64,000 nt of DNA from assembly GCF_008705135.1 (NCBI RefSeq), contig NZ_CP023694.1:5995001-6059000 (forward strand), in the 5' to 3' direction. Origin of the DNA: Streptomyces coeruleorubidus (lineage in GTDB: Bacteria; Actinomycetota; Actinomycetes; Streptomycetales; Streptomycetaceae). Within the stretch, counting starts at the first letter, position 1. The number at the start of each line of letters is the position of its first letter. This document shows, piece after piece, positions 44,002-53,295 of this stretch. A program made the position numbers and the translations under genes. The notes beneath the pieces were generated by a model that saw only the letters and a program-made list of their open reading frames with translations, ran no database searches and was not told the origin of the DNA.

Positions 44002-44253
44002 AAAATCGGTGTACGTCCGCCCTGCCGCTGTCGAGCGAATGGTTCAGGCCAGTGGCGGTTGGCGACGGACGGGATTCGACGCCGTGTCCCCTGGTTAGAA
44101 GACTGGAAGTGTTGTCACGGTCCGGACCGAAAACCATCGGGACCGTGCTGTGATCGTGAACACCGTGTTGTGCGGCACCGTAGTGCTGGATACTGCGGGC
44201 AGCCGCCCCCGGTGACCGGTGCCGGACGCGGTGAGCTGGAGGGGACGGTTCGC

Positions 44254-46890
44254 GTGAGCGAGATACCAGCGAAGGCCACGGAGTCCGAGGACCCGTCGGC
44301 GGGCGCTAGGGCGATGGCCGCGGACGGCCTGGCCTCCGCGGTGGGAGGTGCGCTCGCGGCTGACGGGGTGCAGCCCGGGGACGCCATGTGGCAGAGCAGT
44401 CCCCCGGGATCCATCTACGACTACATCAAGGTCGCGTCCTTCTCCATCGGCCCCGACGGGCTCGTCGACCAGTGGAGCCTGCGCGCCGAGCACCTGTTCG
44501 GCATTCCCGCCGAACGCGCCGTGGGCATGGACCCCATCGAGACGTTCATCGACCCGCGCCTGCACGAGCGGGGCTTGCGCAAGATGGCGGAGATCCTCGA
44601 CGGCCGTGAGTGGACCGGTGTGGTGCCCTTCCGGATGCCGAAGGACGCCGAGGGAGAGTGCGGACGCGAGGGGCTCGCCGAGGTGTACGTCATGCCGACG
44701 CGCACCGAGGACGGCGAGAAGGCCGCCGTCTGCATCGTCGTCGACGTGCGCACGCTGCGCAGCATCGAGACCGACCTCGCCGCCTCGCAGGCCATTTTCG
44801 GTCAATCCCCGTTCGGTTTCCTGCTGATCGACGCCGACCTGCGGGTCCGCCGCGCCAACCACCGGTTCGCGTCCGTGTTCGGCGGCGAGCCCGACGACCA
44901 CCGCGGCAAGGGCGTCCACGACTACCTCCAGCGCGGCGAGGCCGAGCGGGTCGCCGCCACGCTGCGCCGCGTGCTGGAGACCGGCAACTCCATCACGGAC
45001 ATGCACGTCACGGGCTTCGTGCCGGGCTCCGACGAGCGCCGCCACTGGTCCGTCAACCTCTATCGCGTGCACAGCGGTTCGGGCCGGCCGATCGGCATCG
45101 CCTGGCTCGGCACGGACATCACCTCGCGCCGCGCCGCCGCCCGCGAGGCCGCCGCCGCCCGGCGCAACCTCGCCCTGCTGAACGAGGCCGGCGCCCGCAT
45201 CGGCAACTCCCTCGACCTGGAGACCACGGCCCGGCAGCTCCTCGACGTGGTCGTACCCGGCTTCTGCGACCTGGCCACCGTCGACCTCTACCAGGGCCTG
45301 CTGGTCGGCGACGAGACCCCGCCCGGGCTCGCCGACGGCAGCGCCGAACTGCGCCGGGTGGCCTTCGCCAGCGCCGTCTCCGACGCGCCCTTCACCGGCA
45401 CCGGCGTGCCCGTCGCGGTCGGCGCCGTCCACCACTACCCGTTCAACTCGCCCTGCGCGGACGCCCTGCGCACGGCCCGCCCGCAGACCGTCCCCGGCGA
45501 GGACGGCGGACTCGTGCAGTCCACGCTCGCCGTGCCGATGGTCGCCCATGACACCGTCGTCGGGCTCGTGCAGTTCGCCCGTACGAAGGGCAGCGAGCCG
45601 TTCGGCGACCGGGACCGCGACCTCGCCGTGGAGCTGGCGGCGCGCGCGGCCGTCTGCATCGACAACGCCCGGCTCTACCGGCGCGAGCACCAACGCGCGT
45701 TGATACTGCAACGGTCCCTTCTCCCGCCCGGCGACCCGGAGGCCTCCGGTCTCGACATCGCCTGCCGCTATCTGCCCGGCAACGCCAACACCGGCCGGCC
45801 CAGCGAGGTCGGCGGCGACTGGTTCGACGTCATCGAACTCCCCGGGCACCGCACCGCGCTGGTCGTCGGCGATGTCATGGGCCGCGGCCTGCGCGCCGCC
45901 GTCGCCATGGGCGAACTCCGCACGGCGGTACGCACCCTGGCGCAGCTCGACATAGAACCTGCCGAGGTGCTCTCCCAGTTGGACGAGATCGCCCGCGGCC
46001 TCGGCGCCCCCGGCGGAGTCCAGCAGGCGACCAGGGCGGCCCGCCGGCCCCGGGAGGCGGATCTGTCGGAGGTGTACCTCGCCACCTGCGTCTACGCCGT
46101 CTACGACTCCGTCACCCGGCGCTGCACCTTCGCCAACGCGGGCCATCTGCCGCCCGTCCTGGTCGAACCGGGCGAGCCGGCCCTGATGCTCGACGTGCCG
46201 CCGGGCCTCCCGCTCGGCGTCGGCGGCGAGCCCTTCGAGGAGGTCGAGGTCGAACTTCCCGAGGGTGCCCTGCTCGCGCTCTACACGGATGGACTGGTCG
46301 AAAGCCGCGACCACCCCCTCGACGAGGGGCTCCAGGCCTTCGTCAGCACCCTGTCCGACCCCACCCAGCCGCTGGAGGACGTCTGCGACCACGTCCTCAA
46401 CACCCTCGACACCCATCACGGCGAGGACGACATCGCGCTGCTGATGGCACGTGTACAGGGCCTGCCCACCGAGTCCGTCGGTGACTGGACCCTGCCGCGC
46501 GAGCCGCGCAGCGTGGGCCGGGCCCGCGAGTACGCGCGTGCCCAGCTGCTCAGCTGGGACATGGAACCCCTGGTCGACACCACGGAGCTCCTGGTCAGCG
46601 AACTCGTCACCAACGCCCTGCGCTACGGCGAGGGCGAGATCCGCCTGCGGCTCCTCCTCGACCGCACCCTGGTCTGCGAGGTCTGGGACTCCGGCCTGGT
46701 CCAGCCCCGCCGCCGCCGTGCCCGCGACACCGACGAGGGCGGCCGGGGCCTCCAGCTGGTCGGCCTCCTCAGCGCGGCGTGGGGCTCCCGCCGCACACCT
46801 CGGGGCAAGACGGTCTGGTTCGAACTGCCCCTTCCCGGCGGCGAGACGAGCCTGACGGATCCGGCGGAGGCGCTGCTGAGCCTGTTCTGA
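44254..46890 (+). CDS. PAS-PAS-GAF-SpoIIE phosphatase with C-terminal ATPase domain
   Basis: The GTG at 44254 gives 878 residues. After a short head there are two PAS domains (about 55-165, ending VVDVRTLRSIE; and about 175-290, FLLIDADLRVRRANHRFASVFG), a GAF domain (about 305-470), a SpoIIE/PP2C phosphatase (about 490-720, with GGDWFDVIELPGHRTALVVGD, GDVMGRGLRAAVAMG, YTDGLVE and EDDIALLMAR as separate motifs) and an RsbW-like ATPase (TELLVSELVTNALRYG, TDEGGRGLQLVG). All phosphatase metal-site motifs are intact, unlike the phosphatase at 19-21 kb. It should sense a signal and set the phosphorylation state of an anti-anti-sigma factor. The GTG follows GGAGGGG by ten bases. Confidence 0.92.
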   Translation: MSEIPAKATESEDPSAGARAMAADGLASAVGGALAADGVQPGDAMWQSSPPGSIYDYIKVASFSIGPDGLVDQWSLRAEHLFGIPAERAVGMDPIETFIDPRLHERGLRKMAEILDGREWTGVVPFRMPKDAEGECGREGLAEVYVMPTRTEDGEKAAVCIVVDVRTLRSIETDLAASQAIFGQSPFGFLLIDADLRVRRANHRFASVFGGEPDDHRGKGVHDYLQRGEAERVAATLRRVLETGNSITDMHVTGFVPGSDERRHWSVNLYRVHSGSGRPIGIAWLGTDITSRRAAAREAAAARRNLALLNEAGARIGNSLDLETTARQLLDVVVPGFCDLATVDLYQGLLVGDETPPGLADGSAELRRVAFASAVSDAPFTGTGVPVAVGAVHHYPFNSPCADALRTARPQTVPGEDGGLVQSTLAVPMVAHDTVVGLVQFARTKGSEPFGDRDRDLAVELAARAAVCIDNARLYRREHQRALILQRSLLPPGDPEASGLDIACRYLPGNANTGRPSEVGGDWFDVIELPGHRTALVVGDVMGRGLRAAVAMGELRTAVRTLAQLDIEPAEVLSQLDEIARGLGAPGGVQQATRAARRPREADLSEVYLATCVYAVYDSVTRRCTFANAGHLPPVLVEPGEPALMLDVPPGLPLGVGGEPFEEVEVELPEGALLALYTDGLVESRDHPLDEGLQAFVSTLSDPTQPLEDVCDHVLNTLDTHHGEDDIALLMARVQGLPTESVGDWTLPREPRSVGRAREYARAQLLSWDMEPLVDTTELLVSELVTNALRYGEGEIRLRLLLDRTLVCEVWDSGLVQPRRRRARDTDEGGRGLQLVGLLSAAWGSRRTPRGKTVWFELPLPGGETSLTDPAEALLSLF

Positions 46891-46958
46891 TCGCAACCGA
46901 ACACCGGTACGGATCGTCCTCCCCGGCAACACCGACTGCATCACCGGGGGGAGACGGC

Positions 46959-48128
46959 ATGGAACGCGTGGAGGGCACGACCCCGAACGAAGCCGCAGCG
47001 GCAGTCGCCGACGGGGAGGAACCTCCGCAGGGGCCACCCGCACCTGGTGGCCTCGGCGACGACGATGGCCGCACGGGTGGTGCGGACGGGAACAACCCGG
47101 CTGAAGACGAAGCCGGGGCCGGACGTCCCCGCCGCCGCTGGTTCAGACGCGCGGCCTTAGCCCTGCTCATCGCCCTCCTTCCCCTCCTGACCGCCGAAAC
47201 AGCCCTCTACGTCAACTACCAGGGCGACCCCGCACAGGGCACTCACACCAGAAACCGCGACGCCCTCTGGCTCGGCCACGCCTGGGTCGACGGCCGCAAG
47301 AAGGACGCCGACGTCACCGCCCTGGCCCGCCGCCTGCAAGGCACCGGCATCCGCGACCTGTACGTCCACTCCGGCCCGCTGGAACACGACGGCACGCTCC
47401 CCGAGTCGGTGTATCCGAGGGCCCGCTGGTTCATCGACGCCGTCCACGAGAAACTCCCCGGGATCCGCGTGCAGGCCTTCCTGGGCGACGTCCTGGCCGG
47501 CGAGGGCGCCGACGGCATGGTCCTGGAGAAGCCGGACACCCGCGCCGCGGTCGTCCGCTCCGCCCGCCAGATCCTGGACACCGGCTACGAGGGCATCCAC
47601 CTCGACCTGGAGCCCATGCCGTCCGGCGACCGCGACTACCTCACCCTCCTCGACGCCCTGCGTCGCGAGACCCGTTCCCGGGACGCACAACTCTCCGTCG
47701 CCGCCCACCAGATCGACCCGCTCCCGGCCCTCCACACCGTGTTCGGTCTCTTCACCGACCACCCCAAGTGGTGGTCCCAGGAGTTCTTCGGCCAGGTGGC
47801 CCGCCGCGTCGACCAGATCGCGGTGATGTCGTACGACACCGCGCAGCCCCTGGAGGGCACCTACGGGGGGTACGTCGCCCAGCAGACGTCCCTCGCCCTG
47901 GAGGTCACCCCGCCCTCCACCGACCTGCTGATGGGCCTGCCCTTCTACTGGGAGAGCAACTTCGACCACTGGGGCCACGCCGAGACCGTCCCCGCCGCCG
48001 TCCGGGGCGTCCGCCTGGGCCTGTCCCGCACGGACGCCGACCGGTCCCGCTTCGGTGTCGCGCTGTACATCGACTTCGCCGCGACCGAGGCGGACTGGAG
48101 TGCGTACAAGGAAGACTGGGTGCGGTGA
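46959..48128 (+). CDS. Membrane-anchored GH18-like glycosyl hydrolase domain protein
   Basis: This 389-residue protein starts at an ATG after GGGGGGAGA. An acidic Pro/Gly-rich cytoplasmic head of about 65 residues is followed by one transmembrane helix (AALALLIALLPLLTAETALYV) and a TIM-barrel-like external domain. DTGYEGIHLDLEPMPSGD contains DLE in the place of the DxxDxDxE catalytic motif of GH18 chitinases, with a later FGVALYIDFAATEADW. A wall- or glycan-acting enzyme is possible, but the incomplete motif leaves activity open. Its stop overlaps the next gene's GTG (GTGA). Confidence 0.75.
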   Translation: MERVEGTTPNEAAAAVADGEEPPQGPPAPGGLGDDDGRTGGADGNNPAEDEAGAGRPRRRWFRRAALALLIALLPLLTAETALYVNYQGDPAQGTHTRNRDALWLGHAWVDGRKKDADVTALARRLQGTGIRDLYVHSGPLEHDGTLPESVYPRARWFIDAVHEKLPGIRVQAFLGDVLAGEGADGMVLEKPDTRAAVVRSARQILDTGYEGIHLDLEPMPSGDRDYLTLLDALRRETRSRDAQLSVAAHQIDPLPALHTVFGLFTDHPKWWSQEFFGQVARRVDQIAVMSYDTAQPLEGTYGGYVAQQTSLALEVTPPSTDLLMGLPFYWESNFDHWGHAETVPAAVRGVRLGLSRTDADRSRFGVALYIDFAATEADWSAYKEDWVR

Positions 48129-49120
48129 CCAGGACCCGAAAACCCCTCACCCGCACCGAACTCGCCCCCCTCATCCGCGCCGCTCTGGGACCCGGCCGCA
48201 CCCTCACCGGTGTGGAACGCCTGCGCGGCGGCACCAAGAAGGGCGTCTACCGCCTGACCCTCGACGACGACTCCACGGCCGTCGCCTATGTGTGGTCGGC
48301 CGACGAGGACTACTGGGACCAGCCTGACCCCGACCCCCGGGACGTCTTCTCCCACGGCACCGGACTCGGCCTGTTCACGGCGGCCCACGACCGCCTGGCC
48401 GCCGCCGGCGTCCGCACCCCACGCCTGATCTACGCGGACGCCACACACACCCACCTCCCGGCCGACGCGGCCGTCGTGGAGGACATGACCGGCGGCAGCC
48501 TGGAGGACGCCCTCGCCCGGGACCCGCGGGAGGCACCCCGGCTCATGGACCGGATGGCGGACCTGCTCGCCACCCTGCACGCCCACACCGGCCCCCGCTT
48601 CGGGAAGGTCGCCGTCGTCGACAACGGCGGTTCCTCCCACGGCGTCACCTGCGAACAGCGCATCACCGACGGTGCCCTGCGCTGCGTCGCGGAGGCGGCC
48701 CGCCGTGAATCCCGTGCCGCCGCCGTACGCCGGGAACTGGAGGACACGATCCACGCCCTGGCCGCCGCGGTCCGCCCCCGCGACCGGCACACCCTCATCC
48801 ACGCCGAACTGGGCCCGGACCACGTCCTGCTCACGCCCGACGGGCAGCCGGCACTCATCGACATCGAGGGCCTGATGTACTTCGACGTGGAGCACGAGCA
48901 CGTCTTCCTCAAGCTCCGCTTCGGCCCTCACTACGACGCCCTGCGCGCCCCCGGCCTGGACGAGGCACGCATGCGCCTGTACCGCCTGTCGATGCACCTC
49001 GGCCTGGTCTCGGGGCCGCTGACGCTCATCGAGGGCGACTTCCCGCACCCTGAGCGGATGCGGGAGATCGCGGAGCACAACCTCCAGCAGGCGCTCAGCC
49101 TGCTGAAGAACGCCGTTTGA
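48125..49120 (+). CDS. APH-family phosphotransferase (kinase-like)
   Basis: This 331-residue protein begins at a GTG overlapping the previous stop. It has an aminoglycoside-phosphotransferase/choline-kinase fold: a loop VERLRGGTKKGVYRLTL, AAVVEDMTGGSL, the catalytic-loop region TLIHAELGPDHVLL (with Glu instead of the usual Asp in HxDxxxxN: H-A-E-L-G-P-D-H) and the metal motif ALIDIEGLMYFDVEHEH. The altered catalytic loop suggests either a changed mechanism or a non-kinase role. It is coupled to the GH18-like gene and its last 26 bases overlap the converging sdhB end. Confidence 0.78.
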   Translation: MTRTRKPLTRTELAPLIRAALGPGRTLTGVERLRGGTKKGVYRLTLDDDSTAVAYVWSADEDYWDQPDPDPRDVFSHGTGLGLFTAAHDRLAAAGVRTPRLIYADATHTHLPADAAVVEDMTGGSLEDALARDPREAPRLMDRMADLLATLHAHTGPRFGKVAVVDNGGSSHGVTCEQRITDGALRCVAEAARRESRAAAVRRELEDTIHALAAAVRPRDRHTLIHAELGPDHVLLTPDGQPALIDIEGLMYFDVEHEHVFLKLRFGPHYDALRAPGLDEARMRLYRLSMHLGLVSGPLTLIEGDFPHPERMREIAEHNLQQALSLLKNAV

Positions 49121-49871
49121 TCTTCGAGCCCAGCCACACCAGCGGGCCGTACTTGCGGTCGATCGCCCGTTCCTTCAGCGGGATCAGCGCGTTGTCCGTG
49201 ATCTTGATGCCCTCCGGGCAGACCTCCGTACAGCACTTGGTGATGTTGCAGTAGCCCAGGCCGTGTTCGTCCTGGGCGGTGGTCTTGCGGTCCAGGCCGG
49301 ATTCCGCCGCCGCGTCCAGCGGGTGCATGTCCAGCTCCGCCACCCGCATCAGGAAACGGGGCCCCGCGAAGGCCTGCTTGTTCTCCTCGTGGTCGCGGAC
49401 CACATGGCAGGTGTCCTGGCACAGGAAGCACTCGATGCACTTGCGGAACTCCTGCGGACGGTCCACGTCCTCCTGCATCATCCGGTACTCGCCGGGACCG
49501 AGATCCGCGGGCGGGACGAAGGACGGCACTTCCCTGGCCTTCTGGTAGTTGAAGCCGACGTCCGTGACGAGATCGCGGATCACCGGGAACGCCCGCAGCG
49601 GCGTCACCGTGATGGTCTCCTCCCGGTCGAACACCGACATGCGCGTCATGCACAACAGCCGCGGCCGGCCGTTGATCTCGGCGGAGCACGAACCGCACTT
49701 GCCCGCCTTGCAGTTCCAGCGCACCGCGAGATCGGGGGCCTGGGTGGCCTGGAGGCGGTGGATGATGTCGAGCACCACCTCGCCGTCGTTGACCTCGACC
49801 TTGAAGTCCTCGAGGCCGCCGCCTCCCAGGTCACCGCGCCACACCTTGAAGTGGGCCGTGTAGCTGCTCAT
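49095..49871 (-). CDS. sdhB: Succinate dehydrogenase iron-sulfur subunit
   Basis: This 258-residue subunit carries the [2Fe-2S] ligands Cys54, Cys59, Cys62 and Cys74 (NCKAGKCGSCSAEI, RLLCMTR) and, in the C-terminal half, CIECFLCQDTC and CNITKCCTEVCPEG for the [4Fe-4S] and [3Fe-4S] clusters. It passes electrons from the FAD subunit to the membrane quinone site. Its ATG overlaps the sdhA stop (ATGA). The 3' end overlaps the converging phosphotransferase by 26 bases. Size and order match the mycobacterial Sdh1 operon (Rv0249c-Rv0247c). Confidence 0.95.
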   Translation of the reverse strand: MSSYTAHFKVWRGDLGGGGLEDFKVEVNDGEVVLDIIHRLQATQAPDLAVRWNCKAGKCGSCSAEINGRPRLLCMTRMSVFDREETITVTPLRAFPVIRDLVTDVGFNYQKAREVPSFVPPADLGPGEYRMMQEDVDRPQEFRKCIECFLCQDTCHVVRDHEENKQAFAGPRFLMRVAELDMHPLDAAAESGLDRKTTAQDEHGLGYCNITKCCTEVCPEGIKITDNALIPLKERAIDRKYGPLVWLGSKIKRRSSAG

Positions 49872-51808
49872 TCGTACAGCTCCTCTTCGGCGAGGTACTT
49901 GACCAGCTCCTCCTTGTCGAAGAGGGCGAGCAGGTCGGCACGGACGGGTTCGGTGGTCTCGCGGGTGAGGGCGATCTGGCCGCGGACCGGGTCCGTGGCC
50001 GCCAGCCCGCCCGTCGGGTCGGTCAGCGCGCACAGCAGGTTGATCCGGCGCCACTTGCGGTCCATCCCCGGGTGGTCCTCGCGGGTGTGCCCGCCGCGCG
50101 ACTCGGTGCGCTCCAGCGCGGCCCGCGCCACACATTCGCTGACCAGCAGCATGTTCCTGAGGTCCAGGGCGAGGTGCCAGCCCGGATTGAACTGCCGGTG
50201 CCCCTCGACGCCGGCCCGGCGGGCCCGTGCCCGCAGCTCGCCCAGCTTCTCCAGGGCCTGCTTCATCTCCGGCTCGCGGCGGATGATGCCGACCAGGTCG
50301 TTCATCGTCTGCTGGAGTTCCTGGTGCAGGGTGTAGGGGTTCTCCGGCGGGCCGCCCTTCGGCTCCTCGGTCTCGGCCTCGGCGGAGAAGGGCCGCAGGG
50401 CCTCGGCGGCGGCGGCGTCGATCTGGCCGTCGTCCACGACGGGCCGCGCCCCGGCCAGCCCCGCCGCGTACTCGGCCGCGTGCCAGCCCGCCCGGCGCCC
50501 GAACACCAGCAGGTCCGACAGGGAGTTGCCGCCCAGCCGGTTGGAGCCGTGCATGCCGCCGGCCACCTCACCGGCCGCGTACAGACCGGTCACCCCGCGC
50601 GCCGCCGCCGTGTCGGACTCGACCGCGATGCCGCCCATCACGTAGTGACAGGTGGGCCCGACCTCCATCGCCTCGGCCGTGATGTCGACGTCGGCCAGCT
50701 CCTTGAACTGGTGGTACATCGACGGCAGCCGGCGCTTGATCACCTCGGCGGGCATCCGGGTCGACACGTCGAGGAACACGCCCCCGTGCGGGGAGCCGCG
50801 CCCCTCCTTCACCTCGGAGTTGATCGCCCGCGCGACCTCGTCGCGGGGGAGCAGCTCGGGCGGGCGCCGGTTGTGGTCCGGGTCGTCGTACCAGCGGTCG
50901 GCCTCGTCCTCGGTCTCGGCGTACTTGTCCTTGAAGACGTCGGGGATGTAGTCGAACATGAACCGCTTGCCGTCGGAGTTGCGCAGCACCCCGCCGTCGC
51001 CGCGCACCGACTCGGTGACGAGGATGCCCTTCACCGACGGCGGCCAGACCATCCCGGTCGGGTGGAACTGCACGAACTCCATGTTCAGCAGCGGAGCGCC
51101 CGCGAGGAGCGCCAGCGCGTGACCGTCGCCGGTGTACTCCCACGAGTTCGACGTCACCTTGAAGGACTTGCCGATGCCGCCCGTGGCGATGACGACGGCC
51201 GGTGCCTCCAGGACGAAGAAGCGGCCGGACTCGCGCTCGTAGCCGAAGACCCCGGACACGCGCCCGTCCTCTTTCAGGACACGGGTGACCGTGCACTCCT
51301 GGAAGACCTTCAGCCGGGACTCGTAGTCGCCGGTCTCCTTGAAGTCCTCCTGCTGGAGCGCGACGATCTTCTGCTGGAGGGTGCGGATCAGCTCCAGGCC
51401 CGTGCGGTCGCCGACGTGCGCGAGGCGCGGGTACTCGTGGCCGCCGAAGTTGCGCTGGGAGATCCGGCCGTCCTTGGTGCGGTCGAACAGCGCGCCCCAG
51501 GTCTCCAGCTCCCACACCCGCTGCGGGGCCTCCTGCGCGTGCAGCTCGGCCATCCGCCACTGGTTGAGGAACTTGCCGCCGCGCATGGTGTCGCGGAAGT
51601 GGACCCGCCAGTTGTCGTTCTCGTTGGCGTTGGCCATCGCCGCCGCGATACCGCCCTCGGCCATCACCGTGTGCGCCTTGCCGAACAGAGACTTGCAGAT
51701 CACGGCCGTACGGGCGCCCCGCTCGCGTGCCTCGATGGCGGCGCGCAGCCCGGCGCCGCCCGCCCCCACCACGACGACGTCCCACTCCTGCCGGTCGACC
51801 ACGGACAT
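49868..51808 (-). CDS. sdhA: Succinate dehydrogenase flavoprotein subunit
   Basis: This 646-residue subunit has the FAD-binding N-terminus DVVVVGAGGAGLRAAIEA (10-27), the His46 region KAHTVMAEGGIAAAM that normally carries covalent FAD, MEFVQFHPTGM, and the catalytic Arg region RLGGNSLSDLLVFGRRAG. Its length is exactly that I remember for M. tuberculosis Sdh1 SdhA, which fits the Sdh1 class with a di-haem-type membrane anchor. The ATG at 51808 (MSVVDRQEW) was chosen over an upstream frame start at 51853 that lacks conservation. Order: anchor, flavoprotein, Fe-S protein, read leftward. Confidence 0.95.
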   Translation of the reverse strand: MSVVDRQEWDVVVVGAGGAGLRAAIEARERGARTAVICKSLFGKAHTVMAEGGIAAAMANANENDNWRVHFRDTMRGGKFLNQWRMAELHAQEAPQRVWELETWGALFDRTKDGRISQRNFGGHEYPRLAHVGDRTGLELIRTLQQKIVALQQEDFKETGDYESRLKVFQECTVTRVLKEDGRVSGVFGYERESGRFFVLEAPAVVIATGGIGKSFKVTSNSWEYTGDGHALALLAGAPLLNMEFVQFHPTGMVWPPSVKGILVTESVRGDGGVLRNSDGKRFMFDYIPDVFKDKYAETEDEADRWYDDPDHNRRPPELLPRDEVARAINSEVKEGRGSPHGGVFLDVSTRMPAEVIKRRLPSMYHQFKELADVDITAEAMEVGPTCHYVMGGIAVESDTAAARGVTGLYAAGEVAGGMHGSNRLGGNSLSDLLVFGRRAGWHAAEYAAGLAGARPVVDDGQIDAAAAEALRPFSAEAETEEPKGGPPENPYTLHQELQQTMNDLVGIIRREPEMKQALEKLGELRARARRAGVEGHRQFNPGWHLALDLRNMLLVSECVARAALERTESRGGHTREDHPGMDRKWRRINLLCALTDPTGGLAATDPVRGQIALTRETTEPVRADLLALFDKEELVKYLAEEELYE

Positions 51809-51824
51809 CAGAACGCACCCCTCA

Positions 51825-52661
51825 TCAGAAGAACCGCGGATCGTCGAAGGCACCGGACGCGACCAGGTAGACGTAGAAGTCGGCGAGCGCCACGCTCACC
51901 AGCGACGCCCAGGCGAGCAGCATGTGCCGGGCGTTGAGCTTCCCGACCCACTGCCACATCCGGTACCGCACGGGATGCTTGGAGAAGTGCTTGAGCTTGC
52001 CGCCGACGATGTGCCGGCACGAGTGGCAGGACAGCGTGTACGCCCAGATCAGCACGATGTTGACCAGGAACACGAGCGTGCCGAGGCCCATGTGGCCCCA
52101 CTCGTAGTTCTCGTCGCGGAAGGCGAGCACGGTGTCGTAGCTGAGGATCCCGGCGACGAGGAGCGCGGCGTAGAAGAAGTACCGGTGGATGTTCTGGAGC
52201 ACCAGCGGGAAGCGGGTCTCACCCGTGTACTTCCGGTGCGGCTCGGCCACCGCGCAGGCCGGCGGGGACGCCCAGAAGCCCCGGTAGTAGGCCTTGCGGT
52301 AGTAGTAGCAGGTCAGACGGAAGCCGAGCGGGAAGATCAGGATGATGATCGCGGGGGAGATCCCCCACCAGCCGCCGAAGATCTCCCAGTTCGGGCCGGC
52401 CTTCATCGGCTCGCAGTTCTCGGCCAGGCAGGGGGAGTAGAAGGGCGAGACGTACGGCGCCGCGTAGTAGTCCGCGTTCGCGAAGGCCCGCCAGGTCGAG
52501 TAGACGATGAAGGCCAGCAGACCGGCGACCGTGCCGGCCGGGGCCAGCCACCAGCGGTCGGTGCGCAGGTGCGGGGCGTCGATCGCGGCGCGCGTACCCG
52601 CCCGTACGCCGCCGCTTCGGGGTTGGGGTTGTGTGGCGGGAGGTTCCGTACCAGTGGCCAC
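51825..52661 (-). CDS. sdhC: Succinate dehydrogenase membrane anchor (SdhC-like)
   Basis: From the GTG at 52661 this is a 278-residue protein with a Pro/Arg-rich head and five hydrophobic helices: AGLLAFIVYSTWRAF, SPAIIILIFPLGFRLTC, YFFYAALLVAGILSY, LVFLVNIVLIWAYTLSC and MLLAWASLVSVALADFYVYLV (split for length, last helix about residues 250-270). His residues near NIHRYFF, SCHSCRHIVGG and HFSKH could ligate haem. Cys-rich CLAENCEP and CHSC motifs are notable. It lies 16 bases before sdhA and matches Rv0249c in size and position. The long upstream frame to 52892 is antisense noise. Confidence 0.85.
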   Translation of the reverse strand: MATGTEPPATQPQPRSGGVRAGTRAAIDAPHLRTDRWWLAPAGTVAGLLAFIVYSTWRAFANADYYAAPYVSPFYSPCLAENCEPMKAGPNWEIFGGWWGISPAIIILIFPLGFRLTCYYYRKAYYRGFWASPPACAVAEPHRKYTGETRFPLVLQNIHRYFFYAALLVAGILSYDTVLAFRDENYEWGHMGLGTLVFLVNIVLIWAYTLSCHSCRHIVGGKLKHFSKHPVRYRMWQWVGKLNARHMLLAWASLVSVALADFYVYLVASGAFDDPRFF

Positions 52662-52716
52662 TGTGACGACTCCGGTCGGGTTCGGGGGAGGTGCCGGTCG
52701 CTCGACGCCCTCCCGG

Positions 52717-53007
52717 TCAGGGAGCGCGCCGGTCCCGGGCGCCGAGTCCCTCGTCGTCCGAGTCGACCCACAGCGCGGGGTCGTACGGCGCGTCCGAGAT
52801 GGTGACGAGGTCGGGGCGCTTCGGAGCGGCCGGCGTGGCGGCGGCGTCGCGCAGCAGGGCGACGCTCTCGCGCAGGTGGTTGGCGTCGGCACGGACGCGG
52901 CGCATCTCCAGGCCGCCGGTGCCGAGCTGCTTCTCCAGGCGCCCCAGCGAGCGGAACAGCTCGTCGAGACTGCGCTGGACTGACGTCAGTTCGTCGTGAA
53001 CGGACAT
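52717..53007 (-). CDS. Small coiled-coil protein upstream of the sdh operon
   Basis: This 96-residue protein (MSVHDELTSVQRSLDELFRS) has heptad-like helices (SLDELFRSLGRLEKQLGTGG, then RVRADANHLRESVALLRDAA) and a polar tail VTISDAPYDPALWVDSDDEGL. It precedes the membrane anchor gene by 55 bases in the same direction and is probably in the operon. I do not recognise the family. Its position suggests a role linked to the dehydrogenase, but nothing in the sequence shows it. Confidence 0.7.
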   Translation of the reverse strand: MSVHDELTSVQRSLDELFRSLGRLEKQLGTGGLEMRRVRADANHLRESVALLRDAAATPAAPKRPDLVTISDAPYDPALWVDSDDEGLGARDRRAP

Positions 53008-53295
53008 GACTTGCCCTCACTTCCACGGGTCCTTCGAGGCCCAAGGCGGCAACGTTCATGCGCCTGCGAGTGTTGCGCGTCACACCTTGTGCTGTGAAGG
53101 GATGTGCATCGATTGGCCGAGGCGCGCGGGTGCACCCTGCGGTGCGCTGCGCCACACGGGTGACTTCCCGCCCGTGACCGCCGTGTCGCCCTGTGTTGCT
53201 GAACCCTTTCCTCTTCAGTGGCCGCATACATCAGACAAACACCAAATACCGCCAAAAGTGATCGTAACGCCCGCGGCTTCCCGGAGGTAGCACAG

